A DNA stretch of 64,000 nucleotides from Chloroflexota bacterium (lineage in GTDB: Bacteria > Chloroflexota > Dehalococcoidia > Dehalococcoidales > RBG-16-60-22). Every line of letters starts with the position of its first letter. Position 1 is the stretch's first letter. Below are positions 27,643 to 36,222 of this stretch, piece by piece. The stretch is from NCBI GenBank assembly GCA_016190695.1, contig JACPQC010000023.1, positions 1-64,000 of the forward strand. Reading direction: 5' to 3'. Both the position numbers and the translations under genes were made by a program. Below the pieces are notes generated by a model that ran no database searches, had not been told where the DNA came from, and saw only the letters and a list, made by a program, of their open reading frames with translations.

Positions 27643-29097
27643 ATGACGTTGAGCGCCTCCCTGGAAAAACTGGACGACTACCGGTGGCGCATATCACCGA
27701 GATACAAGCCGGGGATGCTGGTGCCCGGCCTGGTCTATGCCGATGAGTCCATGCTGGAGCAACTCCGGGAAGAGGAGGCTCTTGAGCAGGTGGCAAATGT
27801 GGCTTTCCTGCCCGGCATCGCGGGGTACTCGCTGGCTATGCCGGATATCCACTGGGGCTACGGCTTCCCCATAGGCGGGGTGGCCGCCATGGGCGTTGAG
27901 GATGGCGTGGTGTCTCCGGGCGGGGTCGGCTTCGATATCAACTGCGGCGTCCGCCTCCTCCGCACCAACCTGGCAGAGGATGAAGTCCGCCCCAGGATAA
28001 AGGAGTTGATGGACGCCTTGTACAGCAGCGTGCCGTCGGGACTGGGCTCAGAGGGGCGGATAAAGCTGCGGGGTAAGGACATGGACCGGGTGCTGGTCAG
28101 GGGTTCACGCTGGGCGGTGGAAACGGGGTACGGCCGTCCGGAAGACCTGGACGCCACCGAGGAAAGGGGCGAGATGGCCGGGGCCGACCCGTCACTGGTA
28201 AGCGTAAAGGCCAGGGAGAGGGGAGCGCCGCAACTGGGCACGCTCGGCTCCGGGAACCATTTCCTGGAGGTGGCCGTGGTCGACCGGATATACGAGCCGG
28301 ATATTGCTGGCGTCATGGGCATAGACCGGCCGGGGCAGGTGGTGCTGCTCGTCCACTGCGGCTCGCGGGGACTGGGCCACCAGACGGCGGACGACTATAT
28401 CAAGGAGATGGGGCGCGCCATGTCCCGGTACGGCATCTCCGTGCCCGACCGCCAGCTCGCCTGCAGCCCGGTCAGGTCTCCGGAGGGCCAGGCCTATCTC
28501 TCCGCGATGCGCTGCGCCGCCAACTACGCCTGGGCCAATCGCCAGTGCATCACCCACTGGGCCAGGGAGGCGTTCAGCCGAGTGATGGGCCGGAGCGAGG
28601 ATGACTGCGGGCTGGAACTGGTCTACGACGTCAGCCACAATATCGCCAAGATAGAAGATCACGAGGTAGAAGGCAAACGCCGGTCGCTGTGCGTGCACCG
28701 CAAGGGGGCGACCAGGGCCTTCCCGCCGGGCCACCCGGCGCTGCCGCAGAAGTATTCGAGCACGGGCCAGCCGGTGCTGATACCCGGCGACATGGGGCGG
28801 GCATCCTACCTGCTGGTGGGGACGGAGCGGGCCATGAAGGAGACCTTCGGCTCCACCTGTCACGGGGCGGGCAGGCTGCAGAGCCGGGCCTCTGCCAGGA
28901 AACAGGCCAGGGGCAAAGACGTCCTGGAACAGCTTGCCGCCCGGGGCGTCACCGTCAGGACGGGCAGCCTGGCGGGACTGGCCGAAGAGTCCCCGGAAGC
29001 CTATAAAGATGTCGCCTCGGTGGTGGGCGTGGCCCACAACGCCGGAATTTCGCGGATGGTGGCCAGAACCAGGCCCATGGGCGTGGTCAAGGGATGA
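27643..29097 (+). CDS. rtcB: RtcB-family RNA ligase
   Basis: A 484-residue GTP- and Mn-dependent RNA ligase joining 2',3'-cyclic phosphate (or 3'-phosphate) to 5'-OH ends. Metal and guanylate residues are visible: MPDIHWGYGFPIGG, GGVGFDINCGVR (about 92-103), LGTLGSGNHFLEV, and CHGAGRLQSR, which contains the histidine that is guanylylated. No rtcA or archease gene is adjacent. It is driven from its own promoter and overlaps the tatD-like gene by 4 nt (ATGA). A tRNA or RNA repair role is likely; the exact substrate is unknown. Confidence 0.95.
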   Translation: MTLSASLEKLDDYRWRISPRYKPGMLVPGLVYADESMLEQLREEEALEQVANVAFLPGIAGYSLAMPDIHWGYGFPIGGVAAMGVEDGVVSPGGVGFDINCGVRLLRTNLAEDEVRPRIKELMDALYSSVPSGLGSEGRIKLRGKDMDRVLVRGSRWAVETGYGRPEDLDATEERGEMAGADPSLVSVKARERGAPQLGTLGSGNHFLEVAVVDRIYEPDIAGVMGIDRPGQVVLLVHCGSRGLGHQTADDYIKEMGRAMSRYGISVPDRQLACSPVRSPEGQAYLSAMRCAANYAWANRQCITHWAREAFSRVMGRSEDDCGLELVYDVSHNIAKIEDHEVEGKRRSLCVHRKGATRAFPPGHPALPQKYSSTGQPVLIPGDMGRASYLLVGTERAMKETFGSTCHGAGRLQSRASARKQARGKDVLEQLAARGVTVRTGSLAGLAEESPEAYKDVASVVGVAHNAGISRMVARTRPMGVVKG

Positions 29098-29864
29098 TGG
29101 CACTCATTGACACTCACGCCCATCTTGACGAGGTAGAGGGTCTGGAAGAGGCGCTGGCCGAAGCCAGTACAGCCGGGGTCGCCGCCATCATCGCTGTCGG
29201 CTCGGACCTGGCCTCCAACAGGAAAGTGCTGGAGATTGGCCGCACTTACCCCGGCTTCGTCTATCCCGCCCTGGGATTACACCCCTGGAACATAAAAGCT
29301 GACGATCTGGAGGCCACCCTGGAGTTCATCGAGGCCAACACCGGCCGGGCGGTGGCCATCGGGGAGGTGGGGCTGGACTACCACAAGAAGGTGCTGGCCA
29401 GGGCGGACAAGGACTTGCAGTCCCAGGTGTTTAAGAGCGTGCTGGCCATCGCCAGAAGGCATGGGAAACCGGCGCTGATCCATTCCCGGTATGCCTGGCG
29501 GGACGCCCTGGACGCCGTCCGTGGAACAGGAGTGGAAAAGGCGGTGTTCCACTGGTATACCGGCACCTCCGGCGTGTTGAGGGACATCATCAGCCAGGGC
29601 TACTTCATCTCGGCCACCCCGGCGGTGGAATACCACGAAGAGCACCGGCGGGCGGTAAAAGAAGCGCCCCTGGAGAGGCTGCTCCTGGAGACGGACTGCC
29701 CGGTCACCTACTGGAGGGGCAGCCCATCGGAATACCAGTCCCGCCCCGCCCACCTCCTGCGGGCGCTGAAAGGCGCTGCCGAGGCCAGAAACGCCGGAGA
29801 AGCTGACATCGCCCGGGCCACCACCGGGAACGCGCTCAGCATCTTCGGCCTGTCACTGCCGTGA
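29094..29864 (+). CDS. TatD-family metal-dependent nuclease
   Basis: A 256-residue TIM-barrel hydrolase. Metal ligands are in IDTHAHLDE (about 5-13), GEVGLDYH (about 91), the HSR histidine near 137, and LLETDCPV (about 200). Members are 3'-5' exonucleases on DNA or RNA, linked to repair and to trimming of RNA ends. The overlap with rtcB suggests both act in the same process. Confidence 0.9.
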   Translation: MMALIDTHAHLDEVEGLEEALAEASTAGVAAIIAVGSDLASNRKVLEIGRTYPGFVYPALGLHPWNIKADDLEATLEFIEANTGRAVAIGEVGLDYHKKVLARADKDLQSQVFKSVLAIARRHGKPALIHSRYAWRDALDAVRGTGVEKAVFHWYTGTSGVLRDIISQGYFISATPAVEYHEEHRRAVKEAPLERLLLETDCPVTYWRGSPSEYQSRPAHLLRALKGAAEARNAGEADIARATTGNALSIFGLSLP

Positions 29865-29894
29865 ATAATGCTACAGAGCAGTGGCGCTATCCGG

Positions 29895-30041
29895 CTAGTC
29901 CGCGATGAGACTGAACACAAGGTAAGCGATAGCCGCCAGGACAAGCAGCCCCAGCAATATTTTCAGGAGACAGCCGCCCAGGAATTTGAATATCAGGAAA
30001 AGAATGACCAGGCCCCCGATGACTGCCAGGACTACTTCCAT
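29895..30041 (-). CDS. Small hydrophobic membrane protein (48 residues)
   Basis: No family recognised. From ATG 30041, with GGGAGG eight bases upstream, the frame encodes 48 residues that form two adjacent hydrophobic segments (VLAVIGGLVILFLIFKFLG and LKILLGLLVLAAIAYLVF) and end LIAD. The frame extends back to 30095, but that part looks non-coding. It lies alone between tatD and the iron operon, on the opposite strand. The start site and composition support a real small membrane protein; its function is unknown. Confidence 0.55.
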   Translation of the reverse strand: MEVVLAVIGGLVILFLIFKFLGGCLLKILLGLLVLAAIAYLVFSLIAD

Positions 30042-30184
30042 AGCCCAATCCTCCCTGCCGGGATTTTTGAGACGCCTGATAGTCTCTAACCGCATTCTAC
30101 CATAAAGCCCCCTGACAAATGCCAGCTCTGCCCCCCTGTGGTCGCACCAGAAAATAGCCTGCCCTGGAATTTACAAAGCACCTA

Positions 30185-30241
30185 TTGACACCCTCCGATG
30201 TTTAATGTATGCTAATACTGTATATTAGTTAGTATAAACTA
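30185..30241 (+). promoter_or_regulatory. Iron-operon promoter with overlapping palindromes
   Basis: TTGACA (30185-30190), 17 nt, TATGCT (30208-30213). Over the -10 box and start point lie two inverted repeats: CTAATA-CTGTA-TATTAG (30212-30228) and TAGTT-AGTATA-AACTA (30226-30241). The position is that of a repressor operator; the half-sites loosely resemble DtxR/IdeR-type boxes. An iron-responsive repressor is inferred from the operon content. Confidence 0.55.
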
Positions 30242-30320
30242 CCTGACTTTGCCGGGACAAACAGACCAAAAGCGCGGGTACAGCAGCGCGGAGTCCACCG
30301 GCCATGAAAGGAGTCCCCGA

Positions 30321-31589
30321 ATGTTAGAGTCCCTGGTAATCACCCTGAGGGAAGGCGTCGAGGCCGCCCTGGTGGTGGGCATAATACTGGCCTATCTTCA
30401 CAAGACGGGCAGGTCTCATCTGAACAGAATGGTCTACTGGGGACTGGGCGCAGCCGTGCTGGCCAGCGTCGCCTTCGCCGTTTTGTTACAGTCGCTCAAC
30501 ATGGACCCCGAGAACGAGTACTTTGAAGGGGCCTTGCTCGGGGCAGCGAGCATCCTGGTGGCCAGCCTGGTAGTCTGGATGTGGCGCGTCTCCAGGAAGA
30601 TAAAGACGGAAGTGGAGAATAAGCTCGATTCCATTGTGAGCGGCAACGCCCGCAACCAGGGACTGGGACTGCTCGCCTTTTCTTTCGTAATGGTCTTCCG
30701 GGAGGGCGCCGAAACGGTGCTTTTCCTGATGGGCGCCACCCTGGGCCGGTTCGATATCCTGGGCTTTATCGGCGGCTCGATAGGCATCGGGCTGGCCGTG
30801 CTTTTCGCCGTCTTCTTCATCCGGGGCAGTCTAAAAATGGACCTGTCCCGCTTCTTCGGAGTGACCGGCTTGGTGCTGCTCGTCCTGGCCTTCAAACTGC
30901 TCCTGGGCAGCCTCCACGAGTTCGGCGAAGTGGGACTTATCCCGCTGACACCCCCGGTCATGGCCTTCATCGGCTTCTTCGTCAGGGACAACATCTCCAC
31001 CTTTATCCTGATGGCGCTGCTGGTAGCCCCCCTGCTGGCTATACTCTGGGACGCCCGCAGCCGGGAAACACCGCCCGATACCGCCGGCGACAATACCGTT
31101 GAGCGCAGAAAACGCCTGGCGGCAAAGAGGCAGGAAGGCCTCTGGCGCTCAAGCCTGGTGGCAGCCACTTCCGTTATCCTGCTTGCCGCTGGCTGGATGG
31201 CCCTCACCGGCAGCAGCATGGTTGATCCCCAGCCCGTTCCTGTCAGCGCCGCCGGAGAAGAGGTGAACATCCCCCTGGCCGACCTCACCGAGGGAAAGCT
31301 GGCGAAGTACGCCTACCGCGCCGGCGAAGTGGATGTCAGGTTCCTGGTGATACTGCTCGCCGACGGCTCGGTGGCGGCCTCCCTGGATGCCTGCGATATC
31401 TGCGGGCCGGTGGGCTATGGACAGGATGGTGACATGGCCATCTGCAAAAACTGCAACGCCCCTATACCAATGGATACCATCGGCCAGGGTGGAGGCTGCA
31501 ACCCCATGCCCCTGGCCTTCGGCCTGGAAGGTGGCGCCGTGGTCATCCCGGTTGAGGCTTTGACGCGGGCGGCGCCTGAGTTCGATTAG
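30321..31589 (+). CDS. FTR1-family iron permease fused to a DUF2318 domain
   Basis: 422 residues. The N-terminal part (about 1-270) is an FTR1-type permease with seven or so membrane helices and both REGxE iron motifs, LREGVEAA (about 10-14) and FREGAE (about 127). After a hydrophilic linker and one more helix comes a DUF2318 domain with CDIC, ICKNC and GGGCNP (about 356-405), predicted to bind metal outside the membrane. ATG at 30321 is chosen because AAAGGAG precedes it. It heads an operon with two permeases and an ATPase, resembling the Ftr1/P19 high-affinity iron loci of Campylobacter, but no P19 protein is present. Confidence 0.9.
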   Translation: MLESLVITLREGVEAALVVGIILAYLHKTGRSHLNRMVYWGLGAAVLASVAFAVLLQSLNMDPENEYFEGALLGAASILVASLVVWMWRVSRKIKTEVENKLDSIVSGNARNQGLGLLAFSFVMVFREGAETVLFLMGATLGRFDILGFIGGSIGIGLAVLFAVFFIRGSLKMDLSRFFGVTGLVLLVLAFKLLLGSLHEFGEVGLIPLTPPVMAFIGFFVRDNISTFILMALLVAPLLAILWDARSRETPPDTAGDNTVERRKRLAAKRQEGLWRSSLVAATSVILLAAGWMALTGSSMVDPQPVPVSAAGEEVNIPLADLTEGKLAKYAYRAGEVDVRFLVILLADGSVAASLDACDICGPVGYGQDGDMAICKNCNAPIPMDTIGQGGGCNPMPLAFGLEGGAVVIPVEALTRAAPEFD

Positions 31590-31609
31590 CATTTGACGAG
31601 CTTCGAGCG

Positions 31610-32935
31610 ATGTTACCCCGGATAATAAAAGAGACGTTCCTGCGCCGCAAGAAATGGGTGGCACTGGTGTTCCTGGCAGTGCTGCTGGGGGCGTCACTGG
31701 CCTCAGCCCTGCTCACTGTTTACGGGGACATCGCCGGGAAGATGTCCCGGGAGCTACGCTCCTACGGCGCCAACATCCTGGTGCGCCCCGACGCTGACGG
31801 CCTGGAGATGGAGATAGGAGGCATCAGCTACACGCCGCCCGGCCTGCGCTCGTTCCTGGATGAAAGAGAGCTGCCCCGGATAAAGACCGTCTTCTGGAAG
31901 CACAACATCACCGGCTTCGCCCCCTTCCTCAGCGTGCTGACAAATGCGGGCGGTGAGCCGGTGGTGCTGACCGGCACCTGGTTTGAGAAGACCTTTGATG
32001 TCCCCCAGGGCGCACCCAGGCAGTTCGCCAACAGGGCCGGCAACGCTGTTGAGCCGCCCACCTTTACCACCGGGATAAAGCAGATATCGCCCTGGTGGAA
32101 GGTCACCGGCGACTGGGTCAAAGAAGGCGATCCTTCCGGGGCCATCGCCGGCATCGAAGTAGCCAGGAGATTGGGACTGTCCCCCGGAGACCGGTTCATC
32201 CTGACTTTTGAAGACAAGTCCAGGATGCTGGAGGTTGCCGGAACGGTCGCCACCGGCGGTTTTGAGGACAACCAGGTCTTTGTGGACCTGCCGGTGGTAC
32301 AGGAGTTGCTGGGCATTTCCTACGGGGCAGACAAGGCACTGGTAAGCGCCATGGTTACTCCGGAGAGCAAGGTCGTCCAGGCCATAAAGGGCAAAAGCCC
32401 GGAGCAGATGACGCCGGAAGAGTACGAGATATGGTACTGCACCCCGCTCGTCGAATCCATCGCCTACCAGATCGAAGAGGTGATCACCGGGGCTGAGGCC
32501 GGCCCTATCCGCCAGGTCTCCGAAGCCGAAGGGTCCTTCCTGGGCAAGACAGAGATGCTGATGCTGCTGATCACCGCGGCCGCCCTTGCCGCCTCGGCGC
32601 TGGGGGTGATGGCGACCATGAACACCATGGTCATGCACCGCCGCAAAGAGATCGCCCTGATGAAGGCCATCGGCGCCCATAGCTCACAGGTGGCCACCAT
32701 TTTCTTCCTGGAAGCGGGCATCATCGGCATTACCGGCGGCATTGCCGGCTACTTCGCCGGGCTGGGGCTGGCCCAACTGATCGGGCGGGAGGTGTTCGGC
32801 ATGCCTTTTTCCTTCAGCGCCATAGCCCTGCCGGTGACTTTGCTGGTATCCATCACCATAACCCTTGCCGGCAGCTTCATACCGGTGCGGCAGGCGATCA
32901 GGACAGAGCCGGTAGTCCTCCTTCGAGAAGTTTAG
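31610..32935 (+). CDS. FtsX/MacB-type ABC permease, first of pair
   Basis: A 441-residue permease: an N-terminal membrane helix (VALVFLAVLLGASLASALL), a large extracytoplasmic MacB_PCD domain (about 50-310) and three C-terminal helices forming the FtsX domain, with MHRRKEIALMKAIGA as the coupling segment. In Ftr1-linked loci paired permeases of this type act with the FTR1 and DUF2318 proteins in iron handling. It starts 20 bp after the FTR1 gene. Confidence 0.85.
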   Translation: MLPRIIKETFLRRKKWVALVFLAVLLGASLASALLTVYGDIAGKMSRELRSYGANILVRPDADGLEMEIGGISYTPPGLRSFLDERELPRIKTVFWKHNITGFAPFLSVLTNAGGEPVVLTGTWFEKTFDVPQGAPRQFANRAGNAVEPPTFTTGIKQISPWWKVTGDWVKEGDPSGAIAGIEVARRLGLSPGDRFILTFEDKSRMLEVAGTVATGGFEDNQVFVDLPVVQELLGISYGADKALVSAMVTPESKVVQAIKGKSPEQMTPEEYEIWYCTPLVESIAYQIEEVITGAEAGPIRQVSEAEGSFLGKTEMLMLLITAAALAASALGVMATMNTMVMHRRKEIALMKAIGAHSSQVATIFFLEAGIIGITGGIAGYFAGLGLAQLIGREVFGMPFSFSAIALPVTLLVSITITLAGSFIPVRQAIRTEPVVLLREV

Positions 32936-32938
32936 CAA

Positions 32939-34093
32939 ATGTTGAAACGCATCATAATCAAATCACTGCTGGCCAGAAAGAAACACCTGCTGGTGGCCGG
33001 CGCGGCGACACTGCTCGGCGCAACGCTGTTTGCCAGCCTGGTCACGCTGTCCCTGGGGATGAAGAGCCAGGCGGGGCGCGAGCTTGAGGCCTACGGTGCC
33101 AACATAGTCCTCCTCCCGGAGGCGATGTCGCTGCCGGTGGGGGCCGGCGGGCTGGCCTTCGGGAATACCGTCTCACAAGGCTATATCGATGACCAGTACC
33201 TCGCCGTTCTTGACTCCGGGACTGCCAGCGAAATAAGAGGCTATGCCCCCTACCTCTATGCCGTCGCCAGCCGCCAGGGGCAACAGGTCGTCCTGGCCGG
33301 GACGCTTTTCGACCGGCTCAGGGAGATGGCCCCGTTCTGGCAGGTGGAAGGCGGCTGGCCCGATGGCCAGTCGGAAGGCCAGGCCCTTGCCGGCAGAAAG
33401 GCCGCCCAGAGGCTCGGCCTGCAGCCTGGCCAGCGCTTCTCGCTGGATGTGGGGGGAGAGACCCGCGAATTCTCAGTGGCGGGCGTTGTTGATGTCGGCG
33501 GCTCGGAAGACAACCAGGTCTTCATCGAATTGAACGCCGCGCAGCTCCTGGCGCAAAGGCCGGGGCAGGTGGACCTGGTACAGGTGAGGGCTTCCGCCGT
33601 GAACCGGCCACTGGCGGAGACCGCCGCCGAGCTTGAGGCAGCCCTGCCCGCCCGGGCCAGCGTCCTCAGCCAGGTCGCCGAGGCGGAGAAGGCGGTGCTA
33701 AACAAGATAGAGCTGCTCATGGCCCTGGTCACCGCGCTGACCGTGCTGGCCTCAGCGGTGGCGGTGTTCAGCACTTTGACCGGCAGCGTCCTGGAGAGGG
33801 TGAAGGAGATCGGCCTGATGAAGGCCCTGGGGGCAAAGAACACGCGGATCGGGGCTATCTTCATGGCCGAGGCGTGGACCATCGGCCTCATCGGGGGGGC
33901 GCTGGGCAACGCCCTGGGGCTGGGTATCGCCCAGGCGATAGTCAAGAACGTCTTTGACTCCTACCTGTCGCTGCAGGTCCCGGTCATACCGCTGACCTTC
34001 GGGGCCGCCCTGCTGGTGGCTACCATCGCCGCCACCGGCCCGGTGCGCAAGGCCCTCAACATCGACCCGGCAGTGACACTGAGAGGTGAATAG
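32939..34093 (+). CDS. FtsX/MacB-type ABC permease, second of pair
   Basis: A 384-residue paralogue of the preceding permease, with the same N-terminal helix, extracytoplasmic domain (LEAYGANIVLLPE) and C-terminal FtsX domain (VKEIGLMKALGAK). The gap to the upstream gene is 3 bp and the ATPase gene starts at the next base, so the three form one transporter. The two permeases would make a heterodimer. Confidence 0.85.
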   Translation: MLKRIIIKSLLARKKHLLVAGAATLLGATLFASLVTLSLGMKSQAGRELEAYGANIVLLPEAMSLPVGAGGLAFGNTVSQGYIDDQYLAVLDSGTASEIRGYAPYLYAVASRQGQQVVLAGTLFDRLREMAPFWQVEGGWPDGQSEGQALAGRKAAQRLGLQPGQRFSLDVGGETREFSVAGVVDVGGSEDNQVFIELNAAQLLAQRPGQVDLVQVRASAVNRPLAETAAELEAALPARASVLSQVAEAEKAVLNKIELLMALVTALTVLASAVAVFSTLTGSVLERVKEIGLMKALGAKNTRIGAIFMAEAWTIGLIGGALGNALGLGIAQAIVKNVFDSYLSLQVPVIPLTFGAALLVATIAATGPVRKALNIDPAVTLRGE

Positions 34094-34756
34094 ATGAACG
34101 GCAACCTGATCGAGATAAACGGCGTCAGCAAGCACTACAATGGCAAAGTCTGCGCCCTGCGGGACATAGGCATCACCATCAAGCGAGGCGAATGGCTCAG
34201 CATCATGGGACCGTCCGGCTCAGGGAAGACCACACTGCTGAACATCGTCAGTTGCCTGGACAGGCCCAGCGCCGGGACGGTCATCGTGGACGGGGCTGAT
34301 ATCGGCAAGCTCGACCGGGCCGCGCTGACGCAGTTCCGCAGGGAGACGGTGGGACTCATCTTCCAGCAGTTCCACCTCGTCCCTTACCTCAACGCCCTGG
34401 AAAATATCATGCTGGCGCAGTACTTCCACAGCATCGCCGACGAGCAGGAAGCGAGGCAGTCCCTGGAGCGGGTGGGGCTGACAGACAGGCTGCACCACAT
34501 GCCTTCCCAGCTTTCGGGTGGGGAACAGCAGCGGGTATGCATCGCCCGCGCCCTGATCAACCAGCCGAAGCTCGTCCTGGCCGACGAGCCGACCGGCAAT
34601 CTCGACCAGAAGAACGAGGAGCTGGTGATGGAGCTATTCCAGGCGATGCACCGCGAGGGCCGCACCATCATAGTGGTCACCCATGACCCGGACATCGGCA
34701 AGCTGTCCGACCGGCGCGTCTACCTGGAGCACGGCGCCATACGCAGCATCAACTGA
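34094..34756 (+). CDS. ABC transporter ATPase, LolD/MacB type
   Basis: A 220-residue ATPase. Walker A GPSGSGKTT (about 37-45), Q-loop FQQFHLVPYL, signature LSGGEQQR, Walker B LVLADEPTGNLD, H-loop VVTHD. It powers the two upstream FtsX-type permeases. The ribosome-binding site (GAGGTGA) lies in the end of the preceding gene. The operon ends here, facing a convergent membrane-protein gene 20 bp away. Confidence 0.92.
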   Translation: MNGNLIEINGVSKHYNGKVCALRDIGITIKRGEWLSIMGPSGSGKTTLLNIVSCLDRPSAGTVIVDGADIGKLDRAALTQFRRETVGLIFQQFHLVPYLNALENIMLAQYFHSIADEQEARQSLERVGLTDRLHHMPSQLSGGEQQRVCIARALINQPKLVLADEPTGNLDQKNEELVMELFQAMHREGRTIIVVTHDPDIGKLSDRRVYLEHGAIRSIN

Positions 34757-34776
34757 AAGAGGGAAACCAGGGGGAA

Positions 34777-35256
34777 TCAGTCAGCCCGGAGAACAGCGCA
34801 ATGGCTGCTGATGGCCCGTATCCGCAGGTGCAGCGCCCAGCCGAGCAGGGCCAGCGAGGCGATGCCGATGTAAAGCTGGGCCGGGCCGAAGTAGTTGAGC
34901 GCCCCTGAAGCGCCCAGCAGCAGTAGCACCAGCTTGTTGCAGACAGGGCACCCCACCGCCAGGAAGGAAAGAAAGCCCCCTGAAAGCGCCCTGCCCCCGG
35001 CGCTCGCTCTGGCCCTCACTGAAAAGGTGCCCGCGACCAGGCCGGCCAGTACCCCTGTCAGCGCCCAGATGGCGTAGTCCTGCGTCCTCACCGGCGTCAT
35101 GCGGCTGAAGAACGGGTTCTCGATGATGACCGATGGTATCCCGATGATGACCAGGCTGACTATCATGCCGGCAACCGCGATCAGCCAGCCCCGCCAGCCA
35201 AAAAGTCCGAAGGCGGACCACCACCGTGCGGGCACGGTCAAGGCCAAACTGTTCAA
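34777..35256 (-). CDS. Integral membrane protein with a GCPVCNK motif
   Basis: 159 residues with four predicted membrane helices and a conserved-looking FLAVGCPVCNKLVLLLLGASGA stretch read in two parts (FLAVGCPVCNK, then LLLLGASGA), in which two cysteines sit at the membrane face. Small proteins of this kind are found in Actinobacteria and Chloroflexota near metal or thiol genes; no function is established that I can cite. Start is TTG at 35256, with AGGAGGT six bases upstream. It lies 23 bp behind the winged-helix regulator on the same strand and may be cotranscribed with it. Confidence 0.7.
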   Translation of the reverse strand: MNSLALTVPARWWSAFGLFGWRGWLIAVAGMIVSLVIIGIPSVIIENPFFSRMTPVRTQDYAIWALTGVLAGLVAGTFSVRARASAGGRALSGGFLSFLAVGCPVCNKLVLLLLGASGALNYFGPAQLYIGIASLALLGWALHLRIRAISSHCAVLRAD

Positions 35257-35279
35257 GACCTCACCTCCTATTCCACCCC

Positions 35280-36065
35280 TCAGCCCAGGCTGAGATCGAT
35301 AAGCTCGTAGTCCAGCTTCTGCTCCTGGAGTCTCTTGAGCAGCCCGGGAACGGCATCTTCGGTACAGACCACGGTAAAGGAAAGACCGCAGCGCGCCGCT
35401 TCGACTGCCGCCTCGGCCACCCCGTAAAGGTAGCGCGGCTCGATGCCTGCCCGCCTCAGCGCCACCAGCGCCTCAATGCCGATGGCCCCCACCTGGCCCC
35501 CGTCATCGGCCAGATTCTGCAGCCGGAGCGGGTCGGTACGTCTTGAGCCGCCTTTCTCGATGCCGGGAACCCTGAGAATGGCCACTTTGCCCCTGGCCAG
35601 TTCGACCAGGCCCTGGATATCGGTCACGTCCACGTCCTGGCCCCGGGCCACCGAAGACCGGGCGACGCCCCTCGCCCCACCCCTCGTCTCGGCGCTGGCG
35701 TAGAGCAACCCGTCCTTCATCTTCAGCCCCACCGCCTGCCCCTGCCCCAGGTCTGATTCCGCGATGGCGGCGCAGGTGGTGATATTGGTAACGGCCCGCT
35801 GCACCGCCGCCACATATTCGTTGGTCTCCCTGAGCACCTTGAGCATCCAGTTGACCCCGGCGGCGCTGATCTTGTATGTAGAGCGGTCTGTCTCAGAGAC
35901 CAGCCCCGCCTCCAGCAACTGGCGCATGTAGCCGGATACTGCCTGGGGAGTTACCCCCAGCCTGGCGGCGATGGCCTTCTGCTGGGTGCCCGGGCCGCCG
36001 GCGGCAATCTCGACCAGTATCTGGAACCTGGTCGCCGAATTCTTGTTCTGCAGTATCTCTACCAT
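35280..36065 (-). CDS. Winged-helix regulator with an unassigned C-terminal domain
   Basis: A 261-residue protein. The N-terminal 70 residues form a MarR/ArsR-like winged helix (GTQQKAIAARLGVTPQAVSGYMRQLLEAGLV). Residues 95-261 form a domain with glycine-rich turns (DGLLYASAETRGGARG, GGQVGAIGIEALVALRR) that resembles domains found in archaeal regulators and may bind a ligand. It is divergent from the UbiD-led genes, with its promoter back to back with theirs, so it is the likely regulator of that island. Confidence 0.75.
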   Translation of the reverse strand: MVEILQNKNSATRFQILVEIAAGGPGTQQKAIAARLGVTPQAVSGYMRQLLEAGLVSETDRSTYKISAAGVNWMLKVLRETNEYVAAVQRAVTNITTCAAIAESDLGQGQAVGLKMKDGLLYASAETRGGARGVARSSVARGQDVDVTDIQGLVELARGKVAILRVPGIEKGGSRRTDPLRLQNLADDGGQVGAIGIEALVALRRAGIEPRYLYGVAEAAVEAARCGLSFTVVCTEDAVPGLLKRLQEQKLDYELIDLSLG

Positions 36066-36096
36066 AATTTTCAGCCCCGGCCGGGATGACTACCAC

Positions 36097-36124
36097 ATTA
36101 TACAATAGAATGATGTCATGGCAA
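36097..36124 (-). promoter_or_regulatory. Promoter of the winged-helix regulator
   Basis: On the minus strand TTGCCA (36124-36119), 16-nt spacer, perfect TATAAT (36102-36097). Confidence 0.6.
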
Positions 36125-36160
36125 TTCAACTCCGGCGCGAAGTCGGGACTGTCCGGATAT

Positions 36161-36190
36161 TTTACATTCTGGCCGCCTGTCTGGTATATT
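36161..36190 (+). promoter_or_regulatory. Promoter of the UbiD-family gene
   Basis: TTTACA (36161-36166), 18-nt spacer, TATATT (36185-36190). It lies about 37 bp from the divergent regulator promoter, close enough for one operator to control both. Confidence 0.5.
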
Positions 36191-36222
36191 AGGCCAAATG
36201 AATTTGCGCAAGGAGGGCCGCC

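Noticed and set aside
27643-29864. RtcB/TatD as part of an anti-phage system
   Set aside because: No other defence-type genes (helicase, toxin, CBASS, Cas) lie in the surroundings; both are ordinary housekeeping RNA/DNA enzymes in many genomes.
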